Below are positions 16,958 through 28,898 of a stretch of 64,000 bases of DNA, one piece after another (position 1 is the stretch's first letter; each line of letters opens with the position of its first letter). Below the pieces are notes generated by a model. It ran no database searches. It was given only the letters and a program-made list of their open reading frames with translations, and was not told the origin of the DNA. This stretch comes from Ascidia mentula (Eukaryota; Chordata; Ascidiacea; Phlebobranchia; Ascidiidae). Where the stretch lies: assembly GCA_947561715.1 (NCBI GenBank), contig OX387205.1, positions 13,583,001-13,647,000 of the forward strand, in the 5' to 3' direction. The position numbers and the translations under genes were made by a program.

Positions 16958-19737
16958 AAACAAGCTCATGCATTTTTTGTACATGTTTTCAATTGTGGGC
17001 CAAATGCTCTCAGCTTTTACCAAATTTCGTCAATTATGCAATATTATATGTCACTGTTCAAAAATATTTGTTAAAAAGCCACCAAGTAATACCCGATGGT
17101 GATAATACTCTCATAAATGTTAGTGTTTTGGCCTTGGTAGCAAACAAAGCTGCTTCGGAAACCGTACTAATCCTACGAAATGTGACCATTGCGTTGCGGT
17201 TGGTGGAAATATGCGGTGCGAGGCGGGTGTAGATTGTTTTGCGAATGACGTGCTGGTTGCTTGCGCGGCGACTGAAACTCGCTGCAGGCTGACTGTGCAT
17301 GTTTGAACTGCGATATATTCCACATAGCTTTGTTGCATATTTCTACCGGTGCCGTTGACAACGTCTATATTTCGTTGTAGGTATTGGTTCGCGTTTCAGC
17401 TGCTTTTTATTTCGTAATTTTCCTAAAAATTTGATTTGTGGTGCTTACCCGGTTTCAATCCTTGTCAATATTGCATTTTCAATCACTGTCGATATTTGAA
17501 TACACATTTTTGTAATGAATTTTGTAATGAATATTGCACTGAAGGGCAGAAATTTCAGTCCATTTTTCTCTTGGCCAAACCAAACACTTGCTGTGTGACA
17601 ATGTAACAATAAAATAGTTAACAAAACAAGAAGCCTATGTACAATGCTTCTCAATTCGCACAGCAACAACACATACAGTAAGGGGAATAATTGGTGGAAA
17701 AAGGGTGTGTTTCGTTAAGACTTTCCGAGCAGGAAAATGTCGGCCAACCCCTGACTAAATTCCTCTGAAAGCTTAATTTGTTCTGACAAGTGACATAAAG
17801 ATGCAAATATTGTTTGTCAACAAACTGAATTATGCTACTACACTCATAACTAACATTTAACAACAACAAATTTTTCCGCGCATATCATATAGGCTATTAA
17901 AACGAAATAAAAAATGCAGCAACATATTCATCCATACTGTACTGGTATTATATTTAACTGCAGTGGAAATCAAACACAGAGTTTGGCAATCATTGTTAGC
18001 ATTAACGTTAACTCTGCATGGTCTATGATTTAGCCTTCTTTGGTAATTGCCTGGAGATTTGTTTTTCCACTCTGTGGCCGCCACTACTTATTGATTATGG
18101 AGTATAACTTGTCTGTAAAGAGGTTTTGTAGTTGTTTGGTGTTCGTCAACCACACAATATGTTTATTAATAATTTCACACTCTACATTTCAACATTACAA
18201 GCTTTAAAACCCTTGCCTTTATGCATAAATTTCCGAACAATAAACGGGGAAGGAATTTTTCGACAAGAAACAGAACGAAAACAATGTAAAAGTTGACATC
18301 AAATTTTGCAAATCATTGAAAAGCTGCGTTAGCGTCGATGTATTCTAGAAACGAGGCTGCGGAAAAGCTTAATTGCTTGAGGCTACTCTTCAGGCGATTT
18401 TGTGTCTTTAATTACGAGGTTGAATCGCTGCAAACTCAGCAAGAATTTCCCATCGTTGTTGGTCTGTGTAATGACGTCACACCACCAATAAAAAGGTTTC
18501 ATTAATTAACAAAAAATAACAAACTGTTTTTTTGTAATTCAGCAGCTGAATACTTATGCAAATGCGTAAATTTAGATACCCAGCAAATCTTCAACCACTA
18601 TTTTACAACGGAAATAATTTTTAATCCTTTGGCCAAGGTCCAAACCCTAAAATAAACCTTACAGTTTTTCCACGGAATGAGTGTTTAGCGTTTTCAAATA
18701 GTTTAAGTTAAAATTAAGTCCTGCAAAAGCTGCAAGAATCACAGCAATGACTAAGAAATGCGGTCTGACTTGAAACTTGTTTTTCTGCATTTTTGTGGCT
18801 GTGACGCCAAATAAAGTTCTGTGTGTCTGAGTTTTTCAGCTCACTTCAGAAGCTATTTGACTCTGCAGGTCGTGGTTGCATAAAAGCTGTTTTGCAACAA
18901 AGCAATGTCTAAAACTTTATGTGTTATTCGCATAGATATGAGCTGCATGTTAACATTTCTTGGCAAGGATGAATGTTGATAGTAGATTGTGAGGCGCAGA
19001 AAGCAGATATTTGTTTGCAGAAAAGACCAAGTTTAAATCGGTTTGTTCAGTTTAATTCAAAGCAAAATTGTTGCTACAATGAAGTGGTTCAACAAGATAG
19101 ATCAATTTGTCGGTTTGATCTGCAAATTAAAACAAAATAACTTTAGCCTTCGGAACACGATATTTGGTAAAAAAGAGCACTAAAATATCAACGAGGCGTT
19201 GCCAAAGACAACGTAACGAATACTGCTCTCTTGCGCCATAACGTGGTGTTATTACACCAAAGCGAGATTTGTAATAGAGTCAATAAAGTAAGTGATGCAG
19301 GGGCAAGGCGAAGGTTGGTTGCAGGTTGGTCATAAAAATTTAAGAAAAAACAAACACAGATGTTTTTGAATTGGCCAATGCACAACCATAAGTTGTTGAG
19401 TTAAAATGTTCGCATAATTTAATCCCTAAATGCATGCAAATATATTCTATTTCATAGGAAATATTAAACAGGATTGCGCATAAAATATTTTTTTATAATC
19501 ACCAATTGCATTGCCGACAAGTCTCTGGTTTAGAATGTGTCGGCTATGTATATAGGTCGCACTTTTTGAAACAGAAATTTTATTGTTTTGTTAAACTTCA
19601 CTTTGTCCCGGCATAAATTGAAAGTTTTACAGATCGACCAATTCCATCCTGTCACCTCTATAAATAAACTTATTGTAAAACATCAAGTTGTGTTTCTCCT
19701 GCTTTAAGGCTCTTTTGAAGAAATGCGAAACCGCAAG
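16958..19737. other. P2 3' flank and ZP-A upstream region (duplicated)
   Basis: No gene recognised. An AATAAA at 17608-17613 is a possible poly(A) site for P2. From about 17082 onward the sequence recurs before ZP-C (from 42222) and ZP-D (from about 53188), and from about 17640 before ZP-B (from about 26430). A short frame at 19081 (MKWFNKIDQF...) is present in all copies, but a one-base length change in a run of A breaks it in the ZP-B copy, so I do not call it a gene. The ZP-A promoter should lie in the last few hundred bases. Confidence 0.5.
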
Positions 19738-22700
19738 ATGCAAATCGTCCTTCTACTCTGTATGTGGCTTCAAGTTTTGCCAGGTGACCAAACAAGATAC
19801 CGAGTAATGCACTGACATAATTTGTGTGCGTTGGATGAACCCAACTTCACTGAAATAATATTTTATGAACATTCACAGACTTCGTTCTTCGTATTTTGTT
19901 CAGGTGGAGGATCGTCCACGTGCCGACCTTCGGCTTATAGTGGAACCAGAATCGCTTACGGAATCCCCTCCTCATGTGAAAGTTATGAATTTGCGTACAG
20001 TACTGGAAGTTCTGGAACTGCTGCAATACACTTGTATTACACACTCGGCAACAACATTTGTTCGGTAAAAATGTCTTACTTCTTTTGTTGAAAACATTGA
20101 CACTTTTGCGTTGTCAACGCTGATTGCGTGATGCAAATCCTCTACGTATATGTGGAGGTCGCATGGCAAGTTGTGCTATTGCACATCAGTGTACCTTGAC
20201 CACATATACCCTGTGAAACCGCCGAGCTTCTGAAGCTCAGTTGGTAGAGCGTTGGGCCTGGTTAACCCAGGGTCGTCAGTTCAAACCTCACCGGGAGCTT
20301 GATTTTCAGATCTCGCTCCGATTTGTTGGGAAAATGGCTGATCCAGCAAGGCCGCGATGCCAGTGAAGCTTTTCATTCTTTTGTAACAATAATGATTTTC
20401 GTGCTCTATTACTCTGATTGCAAACATTCAACTAATCATTGCAAACACTTAACTGGAAAATAAATTCAATACAAAGAGAAACAAAATCCAATTTGAAATA
20501 ATTACTTTTCAATTTTCTTCTTGAAGGGATCAAGAATTTGCTGGCGAGTCACAAGTCGAACGTTTCTCAAGATGTTTCGCTTCACGCAAACTTTGTTTTG
20601 TTCGATATGTTTCTGTGTTCATTTAATTATGTGATAGGTTTACCAAGGAAGCAACAAAAACGGAGTCTTGCTGGGGACTTTCGTTGGTAATGGAAGTGCG
20701 ACAGGAATTGTGAAATCAAATACCGGTTCCTTGTATTTGAGTTGCCCCACGTTACGAGGGATTTCTAACTATCCTGCCTTTGCGTTTATAAAAGGTAAAT
20801 TACTCTGTCCACTGATTTCTGTGTAAATTTCATATAACTGATGAACTAAAATCACTCGTTATGACGAAACAAACATTTTTGTTTGACAATTAGGCGGTTT
20901 TAGTTTATCAAGTTGAGTGATATTTCAAGCAGATTTTCTCTGTCGGCGTATACTTAGCTTGCATGGTTTACACTGACTTTGTAATTTAACTGTTAATAAA
21001 GCTACCGCACAGGGTTTTTCCACCGTGCATTGTAAAACCTATTTGAAAACACGCCAAGAATTGCTGCTGATTGACGACGAACGTCACTGTATGTTGTTTA
21101 GTCACTGAGGAAGCCTCGTGCAACTTGGAGTTGGACGTGGAAGATCTTCCAACAACTCTCGTTCTCCCGACAAGTAATGGGAAGTTGTTGCAATACCTTG
21201 CTTGTAATTACACGGTGTCAAGTCCAGTGAGGTGCAACTTTACAGTTACCGTGTCGTCAGGACTAACCGCTTCCACAGTAGACAACATATTCGTAAGTTC
21301 GTATGAATAGATCCAACGAATTTTGATATAAAAACTCCTAAATCAGCCATGAAATTGCCTGATCATGTCAACATTGCATTTAAAATCACACCGCAGGCAG
21401 TATTTTGACTTTTCAAAGTATTTGGATTTGGTCTAGAATTAATTTCACTTTCTCAAGCAAATAAAAAAATGGCAGAAAAACTATGGTACAAAAATTACAA
21501 TGGCAGTTGATGACGCAAACGGGGATTTCAAGTCACGGGCTTAGATGCAAAGTAGTTTCCATATGTAGGAGCACGCAAAGGGTAGGAGGCATACGCACTA
21601 AAATGTGATGGTTACAAATGTAATGTTTCTCAGATAATTAATTCCATTTCGTTACAGCGAAGTTCAATCTAAGTAACAATAAAGTGTAAATTAAACCTGC
21701 CGATAAGTTTCACTTGTCCTTTCATCGCAATTAAAGAATAACTAAAATAAATACAACGACTCTTTTAACATATGCTGAATTGTAAAATAATGTGGACCAA
21801 AGAGAGGCTTTGCCTATTTAAGGAAATATATAATACATCGCACAAGTCGTTTAAAGCGAAGTTCGCATGAAAATTACCACAAGTTGTGACTTAAAAACTC
21901 AAGAGCTTTCAACATTACCTAATGCCTGATTTTGTTAAACTTGCATTTGAATTCGCACATCAAGTTGTATCTTGACTTTTCAAAGTATTTGGATTCGGAC
22001 TAAAAATGAAATTACTTTCTTGAAAAAAATACAGCGAAGAATAATGAATGCAAAAAATTACAACAATTGTGTAAAAAAAGAAAACATGATTATTTAAGGG
22101 AAAATTATTCGTGTAAAAAGTCGTTCAGAGCGAAGTAGAGTAATTTAAATCACGAAACGTTTGTGTTTTGCTTTCTTTAGGAAGTATTATAGCGACCGTT
22201 TAAAGAAGAAATTTCCTTTAGATTTTATCAGACGATCCTTCCCATCCAGGAATTAGAATAACTTCCACTCAAACTGACGAAATAGTCACAACGGTTCAGG
22301 CCCGAAGAGTCAACGTGCAAATATTTACTTATTCTGGTTCATCACCTTCTCCAACCATTCACATCGATACAGGTTTAATACATAACTGTTTGTCAACAAA
22401 TTACCGCAATATTTTAAACCATGGAAAATCGAAAGAAATCAGAGCTTGTTACTACAACAAACATAAACACACAAACTAAACAAACTGCTTGATCTTAATC
22501 CCGCTCATAGAATAGGTAATAGTAGATAAACTAGAGATTAACTGATATGCAAAAAAAAAAGTTACGCCAAACTACTCTTGAAAAAATTATCTCTTTCTAA
22601 TTGAGACCACTTTACGCAGACTGCAAGTTGTTTGATGGAATAGAATGCACCGACTCCGTCAAGCTAAAGTTGGTATTTATGTAAAAATTTGCTGCAAAAA

Positions 22701-25700
22701 AAACAAAGTAAATAAAATAAAATTATTTATTTGCCACAACACGGGTACAAATTTCTGTCAAAAAAAGTAAACACTTACAGTGTAACATTGTAACATTATT
22801 ATGGGTATCAACATTCTACTTGCTTTTTTAGCGTCAGTTCTCATGGATTAAAATTACTTCTAGCAAGCGGAGAAGATATTTTGTATATTTCTAATCAAAC
22901 GACCACCAACCTTCATTCTCTTCCGGAGAGTTGCAAAGCTCCAGCAAATAATCCAGTTTTTCATTTCGATCTCAACGAATGTTCTCCAACTAAAAAGGTG
23001 TCTGTTTAGATTTTCCTAACAGGTTTTGCCAACCCAGTTTATGTTCAACAAAATTGTCATAAACTTTCCCTTTAGAAACTTTCTTCTTGACAGATTTTAG
23101 TTAGCACATAGCGAACTAAATTATGGAAAATTGTAGAATTGATGTTTCTCTTTCAGAAAACAAGTGGCATGTTCAGATTGGTTTACAAAGTTCGCAACTT
23201 CAAGTACAACAGCCAAGCAGTAAGTAGGATGTCCTACCGACCTTACTGGGAGATATCTTGTGACTACAACGAGTCGGAAATGTTGAACAGAAATATTAAA
23301 GTGGACGCTGGATCTGTTTTAACCAAATTAGTGTAAGTGGGCGGGTTTTTACTCTCAAACCCCTACTTCTACATAACGCCAGCAAGCGGCCACAGAAATT
23401 ACATTTGACATTGCTGTGACCTTGTGTTATTTACGACTGTGTCAGCCTCTATTTTAGATGGGATGAAAATTATACTGCTAGAAAAGGAGCCCAACAAAAA
23501 GTTACACGGTCCTCGGGTCTTTTAAATGTGAACCCTTCCTCTAATTCTCTGTTTCCACTTTTTATTTCAATAAAACTTAACATTACAACTCTCTGTGCAG
23601 AAAGGAAAGCTTTGTCGCTTCACAACGTGCAATTGGAAACTTCACGATTAGCTTTGGGTTGTTTGGTGACGAGCAAATGCGAACACCTCTTACATCAGAA
23701 TCGATCATCAGTGTTCCCGAATACGTCTACGGAAAGCTGAACCTATCGGCTCACAAAGAGTTAGATCTCCAGGTAATTTATCGCATTTCATCACATTTTC
23801 TTTAGTTGAAAAATATCTGCATTGATTATTTCCGAACTATTTGGCCAAATTGCAGATAAAAAGTTGCTGGGTCACAAACAGCAGCGGTGTTAAAAGTGAA
23901 GGCTACAGTCTCATTACAGAAAGGTAAGATTTCTTGAACTTTTCTGTAAAGCATGGAAAGTTTTTGCAAGGTATCTTTTACCTAGTGCACTACATTAGGT
24001 ATATGGTATCTTGCAAAAACTTCACATAAAATTAAAAGGTGGGAATCACCCTGGAACTGTAAGACAAACCCAAGCTGAAAACCATTAATTCGCGCTTGCT
24101 TATATTGTTAAAACTCACATTAAAAGCAAACATAAATCATAAGTAATGCACTAATTTTACACACGAAATCACGATTACAAATTCTACATTATTATTTCAA
24201 CCAAATCAAAGTTTTTTTTGCGAATTTTCCAAAACTTACGAGATTGACAGGTGAGACACTTGCAGTCTCCTGTTTATATTTTTTCTTACCTTGAACACCA
24301 GTCAAATCTACCCTTTTCCAACTGGAACTTCTCTGATTGATGGATGACGTCATTTTTTGCCTCGTGGTCTGGACTGTAGTTCAGAAAATGTAGCTTTTTG
24401 CCCCGAATACTTTATATGTGTCCAGTGAATAATTAATAGTTGTGACCAATGCACGAATTTCTTACCGAAAGTTTTGGCTTTCAGTAAAAGTATTTAAATT
24501 TCAGTTTGTTTCCTTACGTTTAGTTGCAAAGTTGTGCGCGAGGCAGAGGCGGAAGATGCAATCGTGATAATGAGGAATTACCAGCCGACTTTCGCAACCT
24601 TTAAATTTCGCTCATTCGTGTGGGTGAATAAGGATGTAAACCAACATTCCCTGTACGCTCACTGCTACTTGCAACTCTGTGACAATATTAACAATGATTG
24701 TCAAAAACCGGTAAGATTTGAAATTAGCTTCTCCCAGTATTAAATGACATTAGGTGAAGTCCCGATAAAATTGTTGTTTAGAATTGCATAAAAAAACGTC
24801 AACGGAGATCCACGCGAGTAAGCTTGAATGAAGTTATCTCTGTTGGGCCTTTCCGTGTTTCCACCCAAGACTTGTGTGAAAAGGTAGAAAAAAATCTTTT
24901 TAACAAGAATTTAACAATTTGAACCATTGGTTTTCAAACTTTGCTGCGCCCTAAAAAAAATGATGAAAACAAACAGTCAACGTTCTCCGACTGGCAATTA
25001 TGAACATAGAAATCATTCGTCGTCGTTGTGATTAATTTATCGTTGTTTTTTCGCAAATGCGACGAATATTTCCAAGTGCGTCACCCGCGAATAATATTGA
25101 CAAGCTCTGGTTTAAACGTTTACATACTGCTAAGTGGTCCTGATTCCACCCTTGTTATGCTTAATGAAAGATATCTGACTCTATATCTCGTTTCCTTCTT
25201 AAAAACGTATTTGTTTTGTTCAGAACAATGGGGAATGCTCAGATTTTTGCAACGTCATGAACGGGAAAGTCCATTGCTTTTGCTTCGAAGGTCGCTACCT
25301 TGGCAAAAACAAGAAAACATGCGTTGGTAATTATGCTGCACTGTTAAATCGAGTCGTATAGTAATTTTGAAATTGTTTGTGGTTTCACAAAAGATGCGTC
25401 CTTGAGTCATTATAATAATACTCTTGGGTTACCATGGTAACATAATCCCTCACAAACTTATATCAGTTTTTTCTCATGGAACCGGATAGCTATGACGAAA
25501 ATGAAAGACACTTTTCACTATTGACATACGCGCTTGCATCGCGGAGACGATTTTGCACTCCATAATATTATTTGCAACATTTTTCAAAGCAACTCCACAA
25601 TTTATTTAAGAACAGAACTGACTATGATTTCTGTGAGTTTGCTTGGTGCATTCATGCGTGAAAACTTGTCTCATGTTTGGGTTGTGCGAGCTTGTAATGT

Positions 25701-26188
25701 TGTGAAAGTGTTCATCCATTGTAATCTGGTTAATCTTACGCTCTTTTAATGCCTTCTTGGCTGTGATAAGTTTATTCTATTTGAATAAGGTGGATCCGTG
25801 TAGGCATTTAGTTTTGAATCGTGTCTGTTCTAGTTTATTTATCTGTTTGCTGTAAAACTGCTCACCAACTGCAAATTGGAATAAAAGGTTGTAGAATTGC
25901 ACGCATACAAAACGTACGCGGCAATTAAGGATCTGTATCCTACAATTTATTTGTGTTGTTGTTATTTTCACCACGGCGAGCATAACAATGTCGCCAGTGC
26001 GGAGTAAATTCTTATAATACAAAACACATTTAACTTTACATGCAGATGTAGAAGAAGCGTTGCAAAGCGAAGGTTTCCAGAGTTTGGAAGGTGTTTACAT
26101 TGCAGTTGGATTCATCGTTCTTCTACTCATTGTTGTGTTGGGATTCACCGTTAGATATTTGAGACGTCGTTTCAACAAGAACGAATAA
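19738..26188 (+). CDS. ZP-domain/EGF transmembrane protein ZP-A, 14 exons, 627 aa
   Basis: Exons: 19738-19783, 19904-20064, 20638-20794, 21102-21292, 22222-22372, 22620-22680, 22832-22997, 23157-23332, 23601-23772, 23856-23923, 24524-24710, 24782-24883, 25224-25326, 26046-26188 (1884 nt, phases consistent). Signal peptide in exon 1 (MQIVLLLCMWLQVLPG); unassigned Gly/Ser/Thr- and Cys-containing region at about 16-235; ZP module at about 236-512, with ZP-N ending near EISCDY and ZP-C carrying FGLFGDEQM and the diagnostic LYAHCYLQLCD; basic KKRQRR cleavage site at 516-521; EGF-like repeat with six Cys at 544-579; transmembrane helix at about 597-616; 11-residue basic tail. ZP modules polymerise outside the cell in egg coats and apical matrices. 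In copies A and D an in-frame ATG five codons upstream exists, but it is lost in B and C, so I use the conserved ATG. The 3' half (exons 9-14) is clearly diverged from the other three copies. Intron 13 contains the spliced-leader insert. Confidence 0.85.
20226..20299 (+). repeat. tRNA-like element in ZP-A intron 2
   Basis: 74 bases that can take a cloverleaf: 7-bp acceptor stem with wobbles, D arm GCTCAGTTGGTAGAGC, 5-bp anticodon stem, T loop TTCAAAC. The T stem is mismatched (GTCAG/CTCAC) and there is an extra base before the anticodon stem, so it is probably a decayed tRNA-derived element (SINE-like). It sits at the same place in ZP-B, -C and -D. Confidence 0.55.
25597..25952 (+). mobile_element. 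Insert with 11-bp direct repeats carrying a spliced-leader sequence
   Basis: ACAATTTATTT occurs at 25597-25607 and again at 25942-25952; between them lie sequences absent from the homologous relic loci near 36061, 52117 and 63089, where a single ACAGTTTATT is found. This is an occupied site against three empty sites, so a 345-base piece was inserted into intron 13 of ZP-A with a target-site duplication. The insert contains the spliced-leader sequence at 25774. It shows no open reading frame for a transposase. Confidence 0.7.
25774..25819 (+). ncRNA. Spliced-leader (SL) RNA gene or SL pseudogene
   Basis: ATTCTATTTGAATAAG at 25774-25789 is exactly the 16-base leader that I recall for Ciona trans-splicing, and it is followed at once by a GT donor (GTGGAT). 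Twenty bases further, AGTTTTG at 25810-25816 resembles an Sm-binding site. The 3' end is set to the ~46-base SL RNA length known for Ciona; the sequence alone does not fix it. A chance 16-base match in 64 kb is very unlikely. Ciona SL genes are mostly tandem repeats; this is a lone copy, inside an intron and in the same sense as the host gene, so expression is uncertain. Confidence 0.75.
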
Positions 26189-26309
26189 TATGCTCACTAT
26201 AACATCCAAAAATACTAACTGCATGTTTGCATGTTTGCTTGAAACTTTAACAAAATCACAGTAGTCGTATTTGTGCATAAAAATACCCGTAACCCTTTTG
26301 TTGATTTCA

Positions 26310-26350
26310 ATCTGGGATCGGCAACCTACAGTCCGCGACAACATCCGGCC
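26310..26350 (+). mobile_element. hAT-like transposon terminus (fossil)
   Basis: GGGATCGGCAACCTACAG followed by CATCCGGCCAGCC resembles the terminal CAGGGGTCGGCAACC...GGCC ends common in animal hAT elements. An inverted counterpart lies behind each of ZP-B, -C and -D. No transposase frame remains. Confidence 0.4.
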
Positions 26351-26731
26351 AGCCCAGCAAAATCAACCAGCCCGCAGCCACTTTACAAATTATAGTAGGC
26401 TGGCTCGCCCAGTGCTAAGTTAGGTTACAGTTCAAAATTAAGAAACCTGTGTACAATGCTCTTAATTCGCACAGAAACAACATTGAAGTGGAGGGAATGG
26501 AATAATTGGTGGGAAATGTTTGCCGACCTCCGATTGAAATCCACTGTAATTTTAATTTGTTCTGGTTACGGACATAAAGGTGCAAATATTGATCGTCAAT
26601 ACGGAAATAGTGGCGGAACACTTAAAGCGAACTGAATTATGCGACTCCACTTATAACTAACATTTATAACTAAACCTTTCATTTATAACTAACAAAAATT
26701 TCCGTGCATATCGTGTAAGCTATAAAAACGA

Positions 26732-26737
26732 AATAAA
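26732..26737 (+). other. Putative poly(A) signal of ZP-A
   Basis: AATAAA about 540 bases after the stop, in a context (AAATAAAAAATGCAGCA) also found at the 3' ends of the other ZP genes. Confidence 0.4.
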
Positions 26738-26856
26738 AAATGCAGCAACATATTCATCCATACTGTACTGGTATTATATTAAACTGCAGTGGAAATCAAA
26801 CACAGAGTATATGGCAATCATTGCTAGCATTAACGTTAACTCTGGATGGTCTTTGA

Positions 26857-27560
26857 TTTTGCCTTCTTTGGTAATTGCCTGGAGATTTGTTTTTCCACTC
26901 TGTAGCCGCCACTACTTATTGATTATAGAGTATAAATTGTCTGTAAACAGGTTTTGTAGTTGTTTGGTGTTCGTCAACCACACAATGTGACAAGAAACAG
27001 AACGAAAACAATGTAAAAGTTGACATCAAATTTTGCAAATCATTGAAAAGCTGCGTTAGCGTCGATGTATTCTAGAAACGAGGATGCGTAAAAGCTTAAT
27101 TGCTTGAGGCTACTCTTCAGGCGATGTTGTGTCTGTGTTTACGAGGTTGAATTCTTTGATGATTGCCTTCTTTGGTGAGATTTATGTTTCCACTCTGTAG
27201 CTGCCACTACTTATTGATTATGGAGTATAACTTGTCTGTAAAGAGGTTTTGTAGTTGTTTGGTGTTCGTCAACCACACAATATGTTCATTAATAATTTCA
27301 CACTCTACATTTCAACATTACAAGCTTTAAAACCGTTGCCTTTATGCATAAATTTCCGAACAATAAACGGGGAAGAACGTTTTCGACAAGAAACAGAACG
27401 AAAACAATTTAAAAGTTGACATCAAATTTTGCAAATCATTGAAAAGCTGCGTTAGCGTCGATGTATTCTAGAAACGAGGCTGCGTAAAAGCTTAATTGCT
27501 TGAGGCTACTCTTCAGGCGATTTTGTGTCTGTGTTTACGAGGTTTAATTGCTGCAAACTC
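26857..27560 (+). repeat. Local tandem duplication upstream of ZP-B
   Basis: The block that starts GCCTTCTTTGGT and ends near the GTGTTTACGAGG motif appears twice (about 26868-27150 and 27167-27545). The first lacks the part from the CAACCACACAAT motif to GACAAGAAACAG. The other three ZP copies have this block once. Confidence 0.65.
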
Positions 27561-28898
27561 AGCAAGAATTTCCCAACGTTGCTGGTTTGTGTAATGACGT
27601 CACACCTCCAATAAAGGTTTCATTAATTAACAAAAAAATTACAAACTGTCTTTTTATGCAATTCAGCAGCTGAATACTTATGCAAATGCGTAAATTTAGA
27701 TACCCAGCAAATCTTCAACCACTATTTTACAACGGAAAAAATTTTTAATCCTTCGGCCAAGGTCCAAACCCTAAAATAAACCTTGCAGTTTTCCCATGGA
27801 ATGAGTATTTAGCGTTTTCAAATAGTTTAAGTTAAAATTAAGTTCTGCAAAAGCTGCAAGAATCCCAGCAATGACTAAGAAATGCGGTCTGACTTGAAAC
27901 TTGTTTTTCTGCATTTTTTGTGGCAGTGACGCCAAATAAAATTCTGTGTGTCTGAGTTTTTCAGCTCACTTCAGAAGCTATTTGACGCTGCAGGTCGTGG
28001 TTGCATAAAAGCTGTTTTGCAACAAAGCAATGTCTAAAAGTTTATGTGTTATTCGCATAGATATGAGCTGCATGTTAACATGTCTTGGCAAGGATGAAGG
28101 TTGATAGTAGATTGTGAGGCGCAGAAAGCAGATATTTGTTTGCAGAAAGGAAGTTTAAATCGGTTTGTTCTGTTTAATTCAAAGCAAAATTGTTGCTACA
28201 ATGAAGTGGTTCAACAACATAGATCAATTTGTCGGTTTGATCTGCAAATTAAAACAAAATAACTTTAGCCTTCGGAACACGATATTTGGTAAAAAAAGAG
28301 CACTAAAATATCAACGCGTCGTTGCCAAGGACAACGTAACGAATACTGCCCTCTTGCGCCATAACGTGGTGTTTTTACACAAAAGCGAGATTTGTAATTG
28401 AGTCAATAAAGTAAGTGATGCAGGGGCAAGGCGAAGGTTGGTTACAGGTTGGTCATAAAAATTCAAGAAAAAACAAACACAGATGTTTTTAAATTGGCCA
28501 ATGCACAACCATAAGTTGTTCAGTTAAAATGTTCGCATATTTTAATCCCTGAATGCATGGAAATATATTTTATTTCATAGGAAATATTAAACAGATATTT
28601 AAATCGGATTTGTTTGTTTTTTGTTTGTTTGCACCATAAGATTGCATTTTTTTTATAATCACCAATTGCATTGCCGACAAGTCTCTGGTTTTAGAATGTG
28701 TTGGCTATGTATAGGTCGCACTTTTTGAAACAGAAATTTTATTGTTTTGTTAAACTTCACTTTGTCCAGGCATCAATTGGAAGTTTTTGCAGATCGGCCA
28801 ATTCCATCCTGTCACCGCTATAAATAAAACTAATTGTAAAACATCAAGTTGTGTTTCTCCTGCTTTAAGGCTCTTTTGAAGAAATTCGAAACCCCAAG

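Larger units (their letters stand above)
17082..26740 (+). repeat. Segmental duplication, block A (P2 flank + ZP-A)
   Basis: The flank and ZP gene of this block are repeated at about 26430-34680 (B), 42222-50735 (C) and 53188-61700 (D). Up to exon 8 the identity with B, C and D is very high, introns included; past 23333 it falls sharply because the ZP-A 3' half is of another type. The B-type 3' half continues to a common poly(A) signal. Confidence 0.8.
26189..28898. other. ZP-A to ZP-B intergenic region
   Basis: Contains the ZP-A 3' UTR with AATAAA at 26732-26737, a hAT-like transposon end at about 26310-26350 (GATCGGCAACCTACAG...CATCCGGCC), and then the duplicated ZP upstream sequence. Between 26857 and 27560 that sequence is present twice in tandem, the first copy with an internal deletion of about 120 bases. 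No protein gene supported. Confidence 0.5.

Noticed and set aside
17058..17361. Three overlapping minus-strand frames (RRASNQHV..., SPPTATQ..., RKQPARH...) repeated at 42.2-42.5 kb and 53.2-53.5 kb
   Set aside because: All three frames are open in the same short segment of duplicated 3' flank, and none keeps a protein-like pattern in the older P1 flank. Recurrence comes from the duplication.
19188..19385. Minus-strand frame with MCIGQFKNICVCFFLNF, repeated before each ZP gene
   Set aside because: It recurs only because the whole region is duplicated; there is no domain, no start context and no splice support.
23458..23600. Possible additional exon in ZP-A (WDENYTARKG...)
   Set aside because: It has an acceptor, but no counterpart in B-D, and using it breaks the frame into the conserved GNFTISFGLFGDEQ segment.
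28165..28401. Frame MKWFNNIDQFVGL... upstream of ZP-B
   Set aside because: A one-base difference in a run of A ends the frame after 34 codons in the ZP-A copy, so it is not conserved as protein.
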